Positions 7,971 to 16,478 of a stretch of DNA of 42,019 nt are shown one piece after another. Under the pieces are notes generated by a model. That model was not told where the DNA came from. It made no database searches and saw nothing but the letters and a program-made list of their open reading frames with translations. The position numbers and the translations under genes are program-made. Every line of letters starts with the position of its first letter. Positions within the stretch are counted from its first letter, which is position 1. Origin of the DNA: Candidatus Obscuribacterales bacterium (lineage in GTDB: Bacteria; Cyanobacteriota; Vampirovibrionia; Obscuribacterales; Obscuribacteraceae); contig JAIEQI010000090.1 in assembly GCA_019747875.1 (NCBI GenBank), forward strand, positions 1 through 42,019, written 5' to 3'.

Positions 7971-9428
7971 CTATACCAGCTTTCTGTTTAAGGTTGGGTG
8001 GTTGCCGGACCGTGATAGCGGGCGGATCTTCCCGCTCAGATCTAAGCTGGCAAGGTGTGCGGGAATTTGATCCTGAGCCATCATCACGCCGAGATCTTCA
8101 GCTTGTCTGATTACCGAGCAACCACCAGATTCTTGCGCGAGAACCACATTCGGTCTGTACTCAATGAATTGCAACCACTGCGTGTTGTTGTATGCCCCAA
8201 CAGGACTAATCACAAGATGGTCGCCAGCAGCTAGCGGCGGAAGACTAATGCTGTGTCTTACGACGTCAATGTTCATGCAGAGAGGACCGTACAAAACTGT
8301 CTCTTCTTCAGAGCCCGCAGCATTGCGGGTCATCTTCACCTGGTGGTTATACCAGTAAGCCGTGAACAAGAGATTTGTGCCTGCATCAAGAATGGCTGCA
8401 CGCCGTCCATCCGGTAGGCGCTTGGTACCAACGACCGATGTGATCAACACCTCCGCATCATCAATAACAGCACGTCCACTTTCGAAGATCAATCGCGGCA
8501 ACTCTTTCCCAATCTCTTTTCGATATCGCGTGCCTGCAAGAAGCGCTTCGCAGATTGCATCGGCATATTCATTTATATCCGGTACGGCTTGCTCTGGTGG
8601 TAGATAAATTGTCTGCAGAGCATTCCGTGATGGAATGCCGCCACCGATGTCTATGGTATCAATGGCGACATTTTCCACTCCCTCTAATTTGCGCATCAGC
8701 TCGCACATGATGCGCACCTGTTCCGCATATGCTCGCGGTTCAAGAACAAAGGTTCCAATATGAGAGTGCAAGCTGCTGAGTCTGAGGTGGTCGCTTCTGG
8801 AGATGAAGTTGATCGCTTCGTTAACTTGCCCGCTTTCCAGATTGAATCCGAATCTGCTCCATGGCTCTGTGAATCCCGTATCAAAGTTTATGCGTATGCC
8901 GATTTTTACAATACGCCCCAGCTCGTCGGCTACGGCTTCCAGCATTTTTAGCTCTTCCATGTGGTCGGCTTGGATGAGCGCTCCATCTTCAATTGCTCTA
9001 CGAAGAATATCTTTTGGTTTGTTTGGTCCGTTGAAGATTATCTGTTCACCAGGTACGCCAAGAAAGCGAGCTTTTTCATATTCGAACTTTGATACCACTT
9101 CAGCAAGTGATCCTTCCTGGTGTAGAATGCGGCAAATGGCGCTTATGTAATTGGTCTTGTAAGACCAGCCATGCACCGCCAGGTTGTATCGTTGTTCAAA
9201 CGCAGATTTTATCCGGCGTATGTTTTGTCTCAGGTGTTTTTCGCCCACCACAAAAACCGGCGAGCCATATCTGCGTACAAGGTCATTGACTGGTACGCCG
9301 AAAACTTCGCGACATATATTGTCGCGCAATGTTCGCTGACCGAACTTATTGAGGGCGCCCATCTTGTGTGGCTGAATAAAGGGCGGCTCCCATGTTCCAA
9401 TGTCGGTTATATCTACCGAACTATCCAT
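7971..9428 (-). CDS. Fold-type III PLP decarboxylase (LysA/DAP-decarboxylase-like)
   Basis: A 485-residue pyridoxal-phosphate enzyme of the alanine-racemase/ornithine-DAP decarboxylase fold. The PLP lysine is K91 in YKTN, followed by the HSHIG segment, the glycine-rich phosphate site DIGGGIPS, the ESGRAV segment and the C-terminal GPLCMNIDVV motif. True lysine biosynthesis LysA is usually about 415-430 residues. This one has an extra N-terminal part and sits in an operon with ATP-grasp and PqqD-like genes, so a dedicated role on an amino acid or a carrier-bound/peptide substrate is more likely. The ATG has a strong AAGGAG site, and the gene follows the ATP-grasp gene after 26 bp. The substrate is unknown. 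Confidence 0.88.
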   Translation of the reverse strand: MDSSVDITDIGTWEPPFIQPHKMGALNKFGQRTLRDNICREVFGVPVNDLVRRYGSPVFVVGEKHLRQNIRRIKSAFEQRYNLAVHGWSYKTNYISAICRILHQEGSLAEVVSKFEYEKARFLGVPGEQIIFNGPNKPKDILRRAIEDGALIQADHMEELKMLEAVADELGRIVKIGIRINFDTGFTEPWSRFGFNLESGQVNEAINFISRSDHLRLSSLHSHIGTFVLEPRAYAEQVRIMCELMRKLEGVENVAIDTIDIGGGIPSRNALQTIYLPPEQAVPDINEYADAICEALLAGTRYRKEIGKELPRLIFESGRAVIDDAEVLITSVVGTKRLPDGRRAAILDAGTNLLFTAYWYNHQVKMTRNAAGSEEETVLYGPLCMNIDVVRHSISLPPLAAGDHLVISPVGAYNNTQWLQFIEYRPNVVLAQESGGCSVIRQAEDLGVMMAQDQIPAHLASLDLSGKIRPLSRSGNHPTLNRKLV

Positions 9429-9454
9429 CTTGCTTCTCTCCTTATCAATTAAAC

Positions 9455-10600
9455 TTAGCTAGCGGCTCTGAACTTTTCGTTGTCATTCAAGCCGGTGTGA
9501 TGCGTTTCTTGAATTGGCGTCGAAATTCCGCCATTTACATATAACGATTCGAATTCATCCAGTTCTACAATCAATTCTTGTGCATGTCTGATGAAGAACG
9601 TGCCTGGTTTAGGCGGACTGAGGTCCAGTTCCGGTTCATTCGCTAGGGTTTGCAATAGTGCCGCCGGTAAATTTCTACCTACTGCATGGCTCAGATAGAT
9701 CCATGCTGGAAAGCGCGGGTTGATTTCTATCAAATAGATTTTGCCATCGTATCCTTTCATTACTTCAACTTCTAGCGGACCTCGCCATGCTAGTCCGCGT
9801 ATGATTTTTTCCGCGACTTTGCCAATCGCCTCATCAACAACTGTGACGCCAGCCCAGGCTTTTCCTTTTTCGGTCAATCCGCGTTTGCGCATCATTACTG
9901 CACCCAACATGCGGCAGTGACCGTCACCGATCGCAGCAAGATCATATTCATCCCCTGGGATAATCTTTTGAACAAGCACTGGATAACCCCAGCTGTGTAC
10001 AAGTTTTGCAAAGATTGCTTTTGCTTCGTGCGAGTTGCGGGCGACCGTAGCGTCGTAGAAGATCCCTTTTACCATCAGCGGGTATTGCCATCCTTGTGCT
10101 TCGCATTCATCGAAGAAGAGTGGGTTTGTGATTGTTTTTGTTTCCGGCGCATCCACGCCAATTGACCGGCAGAATTCGCTGAGGTGATCTTTTGCGCGTA
10201 GCGTGAACTGCTCGCGAGTCGGTATTAACATCTTAATTCCAAGATTATTTAGTTCGCTTTGGATGCCGATGAAGTTCTGAAGCTCAGCATCAAGACACGG
10301 AATAATTGCGTCGAGACCTTCAAGTGCGTGAACTTGGTAAATTCGTTCAAGTAATGCGTCGCGCCCAGCCGATGGATATGGCACTAGATAACCGCCATTG
10401 CAAACCGTCTTCGAATAAAGCCCCGCATCCAGTACGTCGTAGCCGAGCCCAATGATTCTCCCCTGAAAATGCCGATGCTCTCTAATGCTCCGCGCTACCG
10501 CAAAACCTGGTCCTGGACTTTCAGGGCTTGCGTTCATCCCGGTTATGGCAACGTTCCATCTTCTCCAGTTAGTTTCTCTCATTGGATTTTCGTGCAGCAT
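9455..10600 (-). CDS. ATP-grasp ligase-like protein
   Basis: A 381-residue protein with an N-terminal nucleotide-fold part (about 14-110) and an ATP-grasp domain (about 130-310). Landmarks are the lysine-bearing LMVKGIFYDA, the clamp region VLVQKIIPGDEYD and the metal-binding segment EVEVMKGYDGKIYLIEINPRF. It resembles the carbamoyl-phosphate-synthase/PylC side of the superfamily, whose members join a carboxylate to an amine or thiol using ATP. Its ATG overlaps the PqqD-like stop by one base (TAATG), so translation is coupled. The neighbours suggest it acts with the decarboxylase on one small product. The exact substrate cannot be read from the sequence. Confidence 0.87.
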   Translation of the reverse strand: MLHENPMRETNWRRWNVAITGMNASPESPGPGFAVARSIREHRHFQGRIIGLGYDVLDAGLYSKTVCNGGYLVPYPSAGRDALLERIYQVHALEGLDAIIPCLDAELQNFIGIQSELNNLGIKMLIPTREQFTLRAKDHLSEFCRSIGVDAPETKTITNPLFFDECEAQGWQYPLMVKGIFYDATVARNSHEAKAIFAKLVHSWGYPVLVQKIIPGDEYDLAAIGDGHCRMLGAVMMRKRGLTEKGKAWAGVTVVDEAIGKVAEKIIRGLAWRGPLEVEVMKGYDGKIYLIEINPRFPAWIYLSHAVGRNLPAALLQTLANEPELDLSPPKPGTFFIRHAQELIVELDEFESLYVNGGISTPIQETHHTGLNDNEKFRAAS

Positions 10601-10872
10601 TAGAGGTATCTCCCGAGTTGTAATAGAAATGCTTCAACGCTATTGAGAGCTACTTCTTCAGTGACTCCATACTGGCGGGCTAGTTGGTCTGCCGTCTCGT
10701 CGATGCTTGAGCCCTTCTTTAAATGTGAAAGTGTCACTAGCCCCGTTTTGTTGAGCGTAAAGCTCTGCCCCGTTTGCGGATCGAAGATAAATCCGGTGTC
10801 GCTAACCGCGATTCGGCTGAGCCTGTCATCTTTGGAAAGCTCTTTCAGTAATTCAGCTGCTGCCATGGTCAT
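10600..10872 (-). CDS. PqqD-like peptide-binding (RRE-type) protein
   Basis: A 90-residue protein matching the PqqD layout: a beta-rich first half with FDPQTGQSFTLNKTG, then helices SSIDETADQLARQYGV and EEVALNSVEAFLLQLG. PqqD and related RRE domains bind the leader peptide of a precursor and present it to a modifying enzyme; other relatives act in small-molecule or HPr-kinase-related systems. The ATG at 10872 is chosen because AAGGAG lies nine bases upstream; the longer start at 10902 has no such site. It is the first intact gene of a three-gene operon with the ATP-grasp and PLP decarboxylase genes. Confidence 0.85.
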   Translation of the reverse strand: MTMAAAELLKELSKDDRLSRIAVSDTGFIFDPQTGQSFTLNKTGLVTLSHLKKGSSIDETADQLARQYGVTEEVALNSVEAFLLQLGRYL

Positions 10873-10945
10873 GTTTAGGCACTCCTTGCTCCACATTGCC
10901 ATACTAGGAGACGCATGTGTATTGAGGATGGAAAATATGGAGAGA

Positions 10946-11104
10946 TTATGGAGATGCCGACCCGAGGGCTTCAGCCGCCAGAAGGGCGATGCGCGCGTTG
11001 GAGTGTGGTCCGATCACGGGATGGCCGGCTTCTATTTCTTCCAGTGCGATTCGCTCTTCACTTCCTAGCGCAATAAACGCGGACGGGACGTCCGCGGCCC
11101 ATAC
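10946..11104 (-). pseudogene. Possible 3' remnant of a gene cut by palindromic repeats
   Basis: Reading leftward from about 11078 to a TAA at 10946, one frame gives a protein-like tail (GSEERIALEEIEAGHPVIG then PHSNARIALLAAEALG) with no start codon in range. The frame runs upstream straight into the palindromic repeats at 11077-11133 and meets a stop there. Third positions look more GC-rich than in neighbouring genes. It ends 74 bp before the PqqD-like start, in the same direction, so it may be the remains of a former first gene of that operon. The family is not recognised. Confidence 0.35.
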
Positions 11105-11133
11105 TTATGGGCGCAGGATGCCCGCGCTCCATA
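11077..11133. repeat. Pair of GC-rich palindromic repeats
   Basis: Two hairpin units, GCGGACGGGACGTCCGC at about 11079 and GGGCGCAGGATGCCCGC at about 11109, joined by CCATACTTAT and followed by CTCCATACTTAGG. They belong to the same family as the cluster at 7615-7966, seen here in the opposite orientation. Confidence 0.8.
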
Positions 11134-11167
11134 CTTAGGAGCCTGTTCGGGAATGTTGAGCGTGAAC

Positions 11168-11638
11168 TTAATGTGATTTTTGATTGCGACTTCTGACGGC
11201 TTCCCAAATGTGGGTCTGGTGAAGCAAGCGAATCTGTGAGTTGTTGTCTAGCGACTTCAGTAAGTAGGGAAAGAGAACCTCATCTTCCCAAACGTAGTGT
11301 CGCTCAATCAGTTCGCCCAACTGGAGGAGTTCTGAGCATCTTATTTCGTCGCTGAATATTATCCTTTTTGTCAGATTGCAAATTATGCGATGATCTTCGA
11401 CCAGTTTGTTCCAAAGTTCTTTGTCTGCAATAAATTGTTGAAGTATGCGCTCTTCATTGAGAAAATGTGGCTCCATTTCTTCTTTCCAAAACATAGCCAG
11501 ATTCTGCACTACATTGTCCTGGTCTTGAACGGAGGACCTTGATGCTCGCTGAAGTACTTTGGCTTGCTGGATCGCGAGCAGGTGATCTCGCGAAAGTGGA
11601 GCAAGTGCTGGGGATTGCTGAGAAAGTTGCTGAGACAC
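11168..11638 (-). CDS. Hemerythrin-like (HHE) di-iron protein
   Basis: A 156-residue four-helix hemerythrin-type protein. Probable iron ligands are H19 (SRDHLLAI), H58 and E62 (EPHFLNEERIL), H83 (EDHRII) and H114 with E118 (ERHYVWEDEVLFP). Proteins of this family bind O2 or NO or sense redox state. No extra domain is attached, so it is likely a soluble cytoplasmic binder. The start is GTG with AAGGA nine bases upstream. It stands alone on the minus strand, about 5 kb from the nitrate reductase cluster, where NO could arise from nitrite. That link is inference. Confidence 0.85.
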   Translation of the reverse strand: MSQQLSQQSPALAPLSRDHLLAIQQAKVLQRASRSSVQDQDNVVQNLAMFWKEEMEPHFLNEERILQQFIADKELWNKLVEDHRIICNLTKRIIFSDEIRCSELLQLGELIERHYVWEDEVLFPYLLKSLDNNSQIRLLHQTHIWEAVRSRNQKSH

Positions 11639-11771
11639 TGATGTTTATCCTTGGAGTAGTACTATTTTGTGTTAATTATTGCGATTCAGCATGCTCCGAA
11701 AGGATGAGACCAGATGGTAACAAATGCAGGATCTCGTTCTTGCTGTTTTGTGCATTCATGGTTTTTCTGGT

Positions 11772-11984
11772 CTATCGCCGTCCGATTGCTCTGTCATAAT
11801 ATGGTTTTGAATCGCTCATTTGAAGATAAAGTTCAGCTCGCAACTGGTCCAACAGGAATTCAACCATGCCCGTCACGTTGAGCCTTGCTTGCAAGGTCAG
11901 AACTGCAGTAGAAGCTTGCGCATCTCTTCTAGTCCTTGACCTGTAATGAAGTAAGAGATGATGCCTCCGATATCTTATTTCCAC
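11772..11984 (-). pseudogene. Possible frameshifted regulator fragment
   Basis: Just past the stop of the secreted-protein gene, in that gene's own frame, a short stretch reads GGIISYFITGQGLEEMRKLL, which looks like the wing and final helix of a winged-helix regulator, and then stops. A second frame (from a GTG at 11984) continues with a helical tail ending at 11772. Two overlapping half-frames suggest a broken small gene, but either may be chance. The rest of the 11639-11974 gap shows nothing convincing. Confidence 0.22.
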
Positions 11985-12904
11985 GTATATTCGGCGCTCG
12001 ATCTGTTCATATGAGCCAGGGCTGCTGCCATTTTCAGTGTTTGCTCACCGAGCTTTCTCTCGGCTTTATTGTCGCTATTATATAAATAGTTGGCCAAGTT
12101 GTTATTTAGAAGAACCGAGTGAATCGATACTTCACTGACGTTCAGTTTGCAGTCACCACAATCACATTGTGTGATTTTATTTCGTCGACCGATGCCATCC
12201 AGGCGTGGCTTCGCCGATCGATGGCAGCCTTCGAAGTCAGCTTCGGTGCCTGGTTTTACAGAAATGGATGCGGAAGGTGAACAGATCTTGACCGCATCCC
12301 TGCATTCGTCCTTCAAATTAATCAGCCTAAATCCAGTAGTCAATTTGCTAACTAGAATAAGAGCGCCCCTCTTTAGTGTGACTTTACACTGGTCGATCTG
12401 AAACTCATGATCTACTTTGGAAAAGACCAACACCTGATTGTCTTTTGCAAGAAAGACTTTGTCTGGGCTAGCTTCCAGGCCGTCAACAGCGACGAATGTG
12501 CGGGCCCAAGCTCTAGCCGTGTCAGTTTCAATTGTTCCTACAGGACCGCTTCTAAAGGCGGCTACACTCCTTGTTGCGAATGATATGGGGATGAATTGAG
12601 AAGCGATCGAGTCATCGTCGGCTGTCTCAATTTGATCCTCAGTCCGTGCCATGTCGTTCGGGCAGAAAGTACTTCTTATATGCTTTTTTACCAATCTGTT
12701 CTTGAGCCCACCAGCATGATTCACGCGAATATTGATTTGTCGTATCGCCGCTAAGTTAGGTATGAAACTCGGATTTACGGTTCGAAACTTTGCAAAAGCA
12801 GGCTGTGCGGACACCCTAACTGCCTGTGCCTTCGCTGGAGCTTGCTGAAACACAGGCATGGAAAGAATAAGAAGTGCCATCGGCAATAATCTGGAAGAAA
12901 ACAT
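11975..12904 (-). CDS. Exported Cys-containing protein of unknown function
   Basis: A 309-residue protein with a signal peptide (MFSSRLLPMALLILSMPVF, cut near AKAQ). The middle (about 130-235) alternates hydrophobic and polar residues in a beta-rich pattern (VFLAKDNQVLVFSK, TLKRGALILVSK, ASISVKPGTEADF) that faintly recalls FecR-type beta sandwiches. Cysteines near the end include a CDCGDC cluster that could bind metal or form disulphides. The ATG at 12904 has AGAGG eight bases upstream; the GTG three codons earlier does not. No neighbour is clearly linked. The function is unknown. Confidence 0.7.
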   Translation of the reverse strand: MFSSRLLPMALLILSMPVFQQAPAKAQAVRVSAQPAFAKFRTVNPSFIPNLAAIRQINIRVNHAGGLKNRLVKKHIRSTFCPNDMARTEDQIETADDDSIASQFIPISFATRSVAAFRSGPVGTIETDTARAWARTFVAVDGLEASPDKVFLAKDNQVLVFSKVDHEFQIDQCKVTLKRGALILVSKLTTGFRLINLKDECRDAVKICSPSASISVKPGTEADFEGCHRSAKPRLDGIGRRNKITQCDCGDCKLNVSEVSIHSVLLNNNLANYLYNSDNKAERKLGEQTLKMAAALAHMNRSSAEYTWK

Positions 12905-13046
12905 AAGAAACACCTCTATGCACTTTTAGTAGACAGTATTTTTTCGCAAATTCAGAACACTCCCAACGTCCGCGAGGTTGAAATGCCAATGGAAATGGGA
13001 TGATACCGTTTTGTGCTCATCCTTTCGGATCTGGCGCTCGTATAAG

Positions 13047-13742
13047 CTAGATTAGTCGCAAAGTAACGAGGCTCAGGTATATGGCATTGATTATGCCGGA
13101 CCGTTTTAATGTCAAAGCTGGCTTTGCAAGGATGAAAATGATACCTGTAAGCAGATCAAGTATTAGAAACTCTGGAAGGGAAGTTGCTCCGATTCTAAAG
13201 AGGAGCAGCATTAGACCGATGGCATAAGCAAGGAAAATGAGACAGCTGAACCTATGCTTTATGAACCAAAAGACGCTTGCTGTAGCGAGGATCGAGGCAT
13301 GAAGGAAAATTGTGAACTTAGTAAGAACAATCGCAGTATTGCCTGGCTCTATGACCACTGCCGTTATTGGAAGCAACGACAGCATAGTTAGCGCTGCTCC
13401 CTGCTTTAGATCCAACGGGATCTTCGAGAATGACTTCATTAAACTTCTGCCGAAGTGTAAAGCTACAACTGTGACTATCGCTAAAGGCAATTTGCAAAAT
13501 GATAGAAAAAGCACGGCACTCACTGACAAGACTGTGCGTAGCTGATGATTTTGATATGCACAGAAAATGGAGGAAAAACAGAGGGATATGATGGAAGTAA
13601 TTAGCTTGTCCGCAGAAAGATCAATTGCCAGAACAAGTCCTAGCAGGAAGGTAATAACAGCGCCGTGCTCTGCAGGTAGCTGAATGCGAAACCTGGTTCG
13701 GCATAATTTATTGTTGGTGAGTGTGCTTGTTTTGAGTGACAT
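13047..13742 (-). CDS. YwiC-like integral membrane protein
   Basis: A 231-residue protein with about seven hydrophobic segments. Near the N-terminus it carries LPAEHGAVITFLLG, which matches the PKEHGAW-type signature of the YwiC family of membrane proteins. In Bacillus subtilis ywiC lies between fnr and narGHJI, and here the gene stands close to a nar operon, so the association recurs. The biochemical role of the family is unknown to me. AAGG lies six bases before ATG. It is transcribed divergently from the haem biosynthesis gene hemG. Confidence 0.7.
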   Translation of the reverse strand: MSLKTSTLTNNKLCRTRFRIQLPAEHGAVITFLLGLVLAIDLSADKLITSIISLCFSSIFCAYQNHQLRTVLSVSAVLFLSFCKLPLAIVTVVALHFGRSLMKSFSKIPLDLKQGAALTMLSLLPITAVVIEPGNTAIVLTKFTIFLHASILATASVFWFIKHRFSCLIFLAYAIGLMLLLFRIGATSLPEFLILDLLTGIIFILAKPALTLKRSGIINAIYLSLVTLRLI

Positions 13743-13892
13743 ATCTTACCTTTGATTTGACCTTATCATTGTTGAAATCATTCAGCCTCAGTCTTGGGAG
13801 TTATTGCAACACTTATCAGAACTCATTCGGATGAACGATACCCGGCGGTGATTATGGGCTTATATTTTCAATTGCGTGCTGGTGGATTTGCG

Positions 13893-15341
13893 ATGAACGA
13901 ACGCAGGATTGTAATAATCGGAGCTGGGATAACGGGTCTGAGCGCGGCGTTCTTTCTGAAAAAGAGCCTGGCTGATTCAGTTAAGATTTTGCTGCTCGAA
14001 AGTAGCGATCGCATAGGCGGAGTTATCGGTAGCATTCAGAAAGACGATGCACTGATGGAGATAGGTCCGGAAGCGTTCCTCAGTATTAAGCCACAAGTTA
14101 TGGAGCTAGCTAAGGAACTCGGCATCATTGATCGGCTGAAGAGAACTAATCCTGAATCGCGCGGTTCCTTGATTGTGCACTCAAGAAAAATGTTCGAAAT
14201 ACCAGAAGGTTTTGTGTTGTTCGCTCCTACTCAAATAGGTCCCTGCTTGAGAACGAACCTGTTCAGCTTTTTCGGCAAGCTCAGGATGGGCTTCGATTTA
14301 ATTATCCCGCGCAGAAAAAAAATGCACGATGAAAGCGTAGCTGATTTTGTAAGGAGGCGACTGGGAAAAGAGGCGTTAGATAGATTAGCCCAACCGCTGA
14401 TTACGGCAATTTATGGCGGCGACATAGAGCGTCTGAGTTCCGCATCGGTAGTGCCTCAAATGGTGCAGTTAGAGCAATTGCACAGAAGCATAATTCTTGG
14501 TCTTTTGGGCACAAGAGAGCAGCGCGGTATCAAAACCGTTGCAGACAAGGATCGCAGTTTGTTTATGTCTTTTGATAAGGGCATGAGCGTTTTAATTGAA
14601 GCTTTATCAAAACATTTACCGGATGATTGCCTTTATCTGAACAAATCCATCAGTAGCGTTGTACCAAAAGGTAAAAGGCAGTGGTTAGTCCAATGCAGCA
14701 ACGGTGAAAGCATTCTGGCGGATGCAGTGATCATCTGTACACCTGGTCCTGTTGCGTCGAAGATACTAGCTGTTGCGGATTCGAAAATCGCCGAAGAACT
14801 GGATTCCATTAAGGCACCATTAGCGATGACTGTTAACCTTCTCTACCATAAGTCTTCAATCAAAGATGAGCTAGATGCCTTCGGATTTATTGTTCCGGAG
14901 CAAGACAAATCTGCAATTAGGGCCTGTACATTTTCCAGTACTAAGTTTGCTGGGCGAGCTAGCAACAATACTAAACTGTTGAGGGTGTTTTTGAGTGAAG
15001 AGTGCAGAACGGCGCTTTGGGATAAGCCGGACTATGAAATAGCTAAATTCGTGACCAGCTCTCTAAGAAGGTATATTCAAATAACTGGTCTGCCGATTGA
15101 TTTTCATGTGGCCAGACATCTTAATGGTATTCCAGAGTACAATGTTGGACACAAAGACCGCGTAGAACAAATATTTTTGCAATTGAATTCTTTGCCAGGC
15201 TTGTATTTGGCAGGCAACTCTTATAGTGGAATCGGAATTTCTGAATGCATAGCTTCTGCAAGGGAAGCGGTACGAAAAGTAAATGAGTATTTATCAGATG
15301 ATACTTGTTTGAAAAGGCTGTCTCAGCCTGCAGAGGCGTAA
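13893..15341 (+). CDS. hemG: Protoporphyrinogen oxidase (HemG/HemY type)
   Basis: A 482-residue FAD enzyme that oxidises protoporphyrinogen IX (or coproporphyrinogen III in the coproporphyrin branch) in haem synthesis. It opens with the dinucleotide-binding motif VIIGAGITGLSAAF and an acidic strand end (LLLESSDRIGG). PPOX landmarks follow: EIGPEAF, FVRRRLGKEALDRLAQPLI, AIYGGDIERLS and the C-terminal FAD segment LPGLYLAGNSYSGIGISECI. The ATG at 13893 is preferred because the FAD motif follows at once and GGTGG precedes it; the upstream TTG would add an unlike extension. Its 3' end overlaps that of hemA by 19 bp (tail to tail). Haem supply for the cytochromes next door is the likely reason for its position. 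Confidence 0.92.
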   Translation: MNERRIVIIGAGITGLSAAFFLKKSLADSVKILLLESSDRIGGVIGSIQKDDALMEIGPEAFLSIKPQVMELAKELGIIDRLKRTNPESRGSLIVHSRKMFEIPEGFVLFAPTQIGPCLRTNLFSFFGKLRMGFDLIIPRRKKMHDESVADFVRRRLGKEALDRLAQPLITAIYGGDIERLSSASVVPQMVQLEQLHRSIILGLLGTREQRGIKTVADKDRSLFMSFDKGMSVLIEALSKHLPDDCLYLNKSISSVVPKGKRQWLVQCSNGESILADAVIICTPGPVASKILAVADSKIAEELDSIKAPLAMTVNLLYHKSSIKDELDAFGFIVPEQDKSAIRACTFSSTKFAGRASNNTKLLRVFLSEECRTALWDKPDYEIAKFVTSSLRRYIQITGLPIDFHVARHLNGIPEYNVGHKDRVEQIFLQLNSLPGLYLAGNSYSGIGISECIASAREAVRKVNEYLSDDTCLKRLSQPAEA

Positions 15342-16348
15342 CGCTTCATCCATTTGTTTGAAACAACATCGTTGATGATGCCTTCTACATGTCCCAATAG
15401 CGTCGCGCGCCTGGCCACGTTGAGATCGACCGTTGATTTGAGCTCATCCAATGTAAATAAAGTCAGCCCATCTAGCTCGGCAACAAGCGGTTCGACGTTG
15501 CGGGGGACAGACAGGTCTACAATGAATTCAGGCCACGATCCTAAGAATTCAAAATCGTGCTTTTTAATCACAGGATTAGCTGAAGCCGTCGTGACGAAAA
15601 CGGCATCAACTTCCGCAGCGAGCTGGTGACACTCTTCAAAGCTAGTACTCAAAGTCAATGAATTGGACGGGTCAAGAAAAGCAACTTGCTTTATGTTTTC
15701 GAGACTTTGATTGAGTACTGTGATATCGGGCTTTTGTTTGAGTCCCAATAGTGTTTTGACGCACATTTGCCCGGCCTTGCCAGCTCCGATAACCAGGACC
15801 TTTTTGTTCTTCCAAGAGCCCAGCCTCCGCCCAACCAGCTGGACTGCTGCTGCGCCTGTGGACATGGCTCCTTTCGATATTTCAGTTTCGTGACGAACTC
15901 TTTTTCCGCAATGCAGTGCTAACTGAAACAGCCGTGATAAAGCTGGACCTATAGTCTGATTTTCAACTGCCTGAGCGTATGCATTCTTCAATTGTGACAG
16001 AATTTGGGTTTCGCCTGGAATTAGACTTTCAAGTCCGGATGCAACCCGAAAAAGATGAAACACCGCTTTTTCATCCAGCAATGTGTACTCAGGATCAACC
16101 GGAGAAGAACGTTCTGGCTGCAGGCTGTGAAAAAACGACATCATCTTAGGCAGTGCCATAGGTGCTTGCGCTGTGCAAACGTATAGCTCGAACCGGTTAC
16201 AAGTAGACAGAACCAATGCTTCCCTTATATGAGGGCAGTGCAATAGGTTTTGCAGTTCCATGTTTATTTTATGCTGAGGAACTGCCAACTTTTCGCGCAC
16301 AGGAAGCGAGCTTCCTTTATGGTCCAAACCAACCGCTACGATGTGCAT
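15323..16348 (-). CDS. hemA: Glutamyl-tRNA reductase, C-terminally short
   Basis: A 341-residue enzyme that reduces Glu-tRNA(Glu) to glutamate-1-semialdehyde, the first step of C5 haem synthesis, using NADPH. The catalytic cysteine is C50 in LSTCNRFELYV, as in E. coli, followed by GLESLIPGETQIL and the NADPH-binding VLVIGAGKAGQMC. The chain stops in the spinal helix at NKWMKRYASAG, about 80 residues before the end of a typical 420-residue GluTR, so the dimerisation domain is missing. The start is placed at the second of two adjacent ATGs (the first is at 16351), since the long upstream extension is not GluTR-like. It diverges from the nar operon and may be a nar-linked second copy. Confidence 0.88.
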   Translation of the reverse strand: MHIVAVGLDHKGSSLPVREKLAVPQHKINMELQNLLHCPHIREALVLSTCNRFELYVCTAQAPMALPKMMSFFHSLQPERSSPVDPEYTLLDEKAVFHLFRVASGLESLIPGETQILSQLKNAYAQAVENQTIGPALSRLFQLALHCGKRVRHETEISKGAMSTGAAAVQLVGRRLGSWKNKKVLVIGAGKAGQMCVKTLLGLKQKPDITVLNQSLENIKQVAFLDPSNSLTLSTSFEECHQLAAEVDAVFVTTASANPVIKKHDFEFLGSWPEFIVDLSVPRNVEPLVAELDGLTLFTLDELKSTVDLNVARRATLLGHVEGIINDVVSNKWMKRYASAG

Positions 16349-16424
16349 CATTCTTAGAATCCAAAGGCTCATACAAAAACATAGCAAGTAAGGCTGGAGA
16401 ATGCCACGGCCGAAAGGCTTACTC

Positions 16425-16440
16425 GCTATCTGAGGATAGC
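16425..16440. promoter_or_regulatory. Inverted repeat in hemA/nar divergent region
   Basis: GCTATC and GATAGC flank a 4-base centre, a perfect 6-bp inverted repeat. It lies in the 200-bp region between the divergent hemA and nar operon starts, closer to hemA. It could be an operator or a hairpin in the leader. No regulator is assigned. Confidence 0.3.
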
Positions 16441-16478
16441 TGCTTAGTGAAGAAAAAGAATCATTCGAATGGATGACT

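Noticed and set aside
11641..11799. 52-codon plus-strand frame with two hydrophobic stretches and five cysteines
   Set aside because: There is only a weak ribosome site, and it lies between minus-strand genes and overlaps a possible fragment there. Nothing recognisable was seen.
13794..13892. Extended N-terminus of protoporphyrinogen oxidase from a TTG
   Set aside because: The FAD-binding motif follows directly after the ATG at 13893, and the extension has no family likeness.
14004..14015. GCGATCGC octamer, the cyanobacterial HIP1 motif
   Set aside because: It was noticed once; a single copy carries no weight for taxonomic placement.
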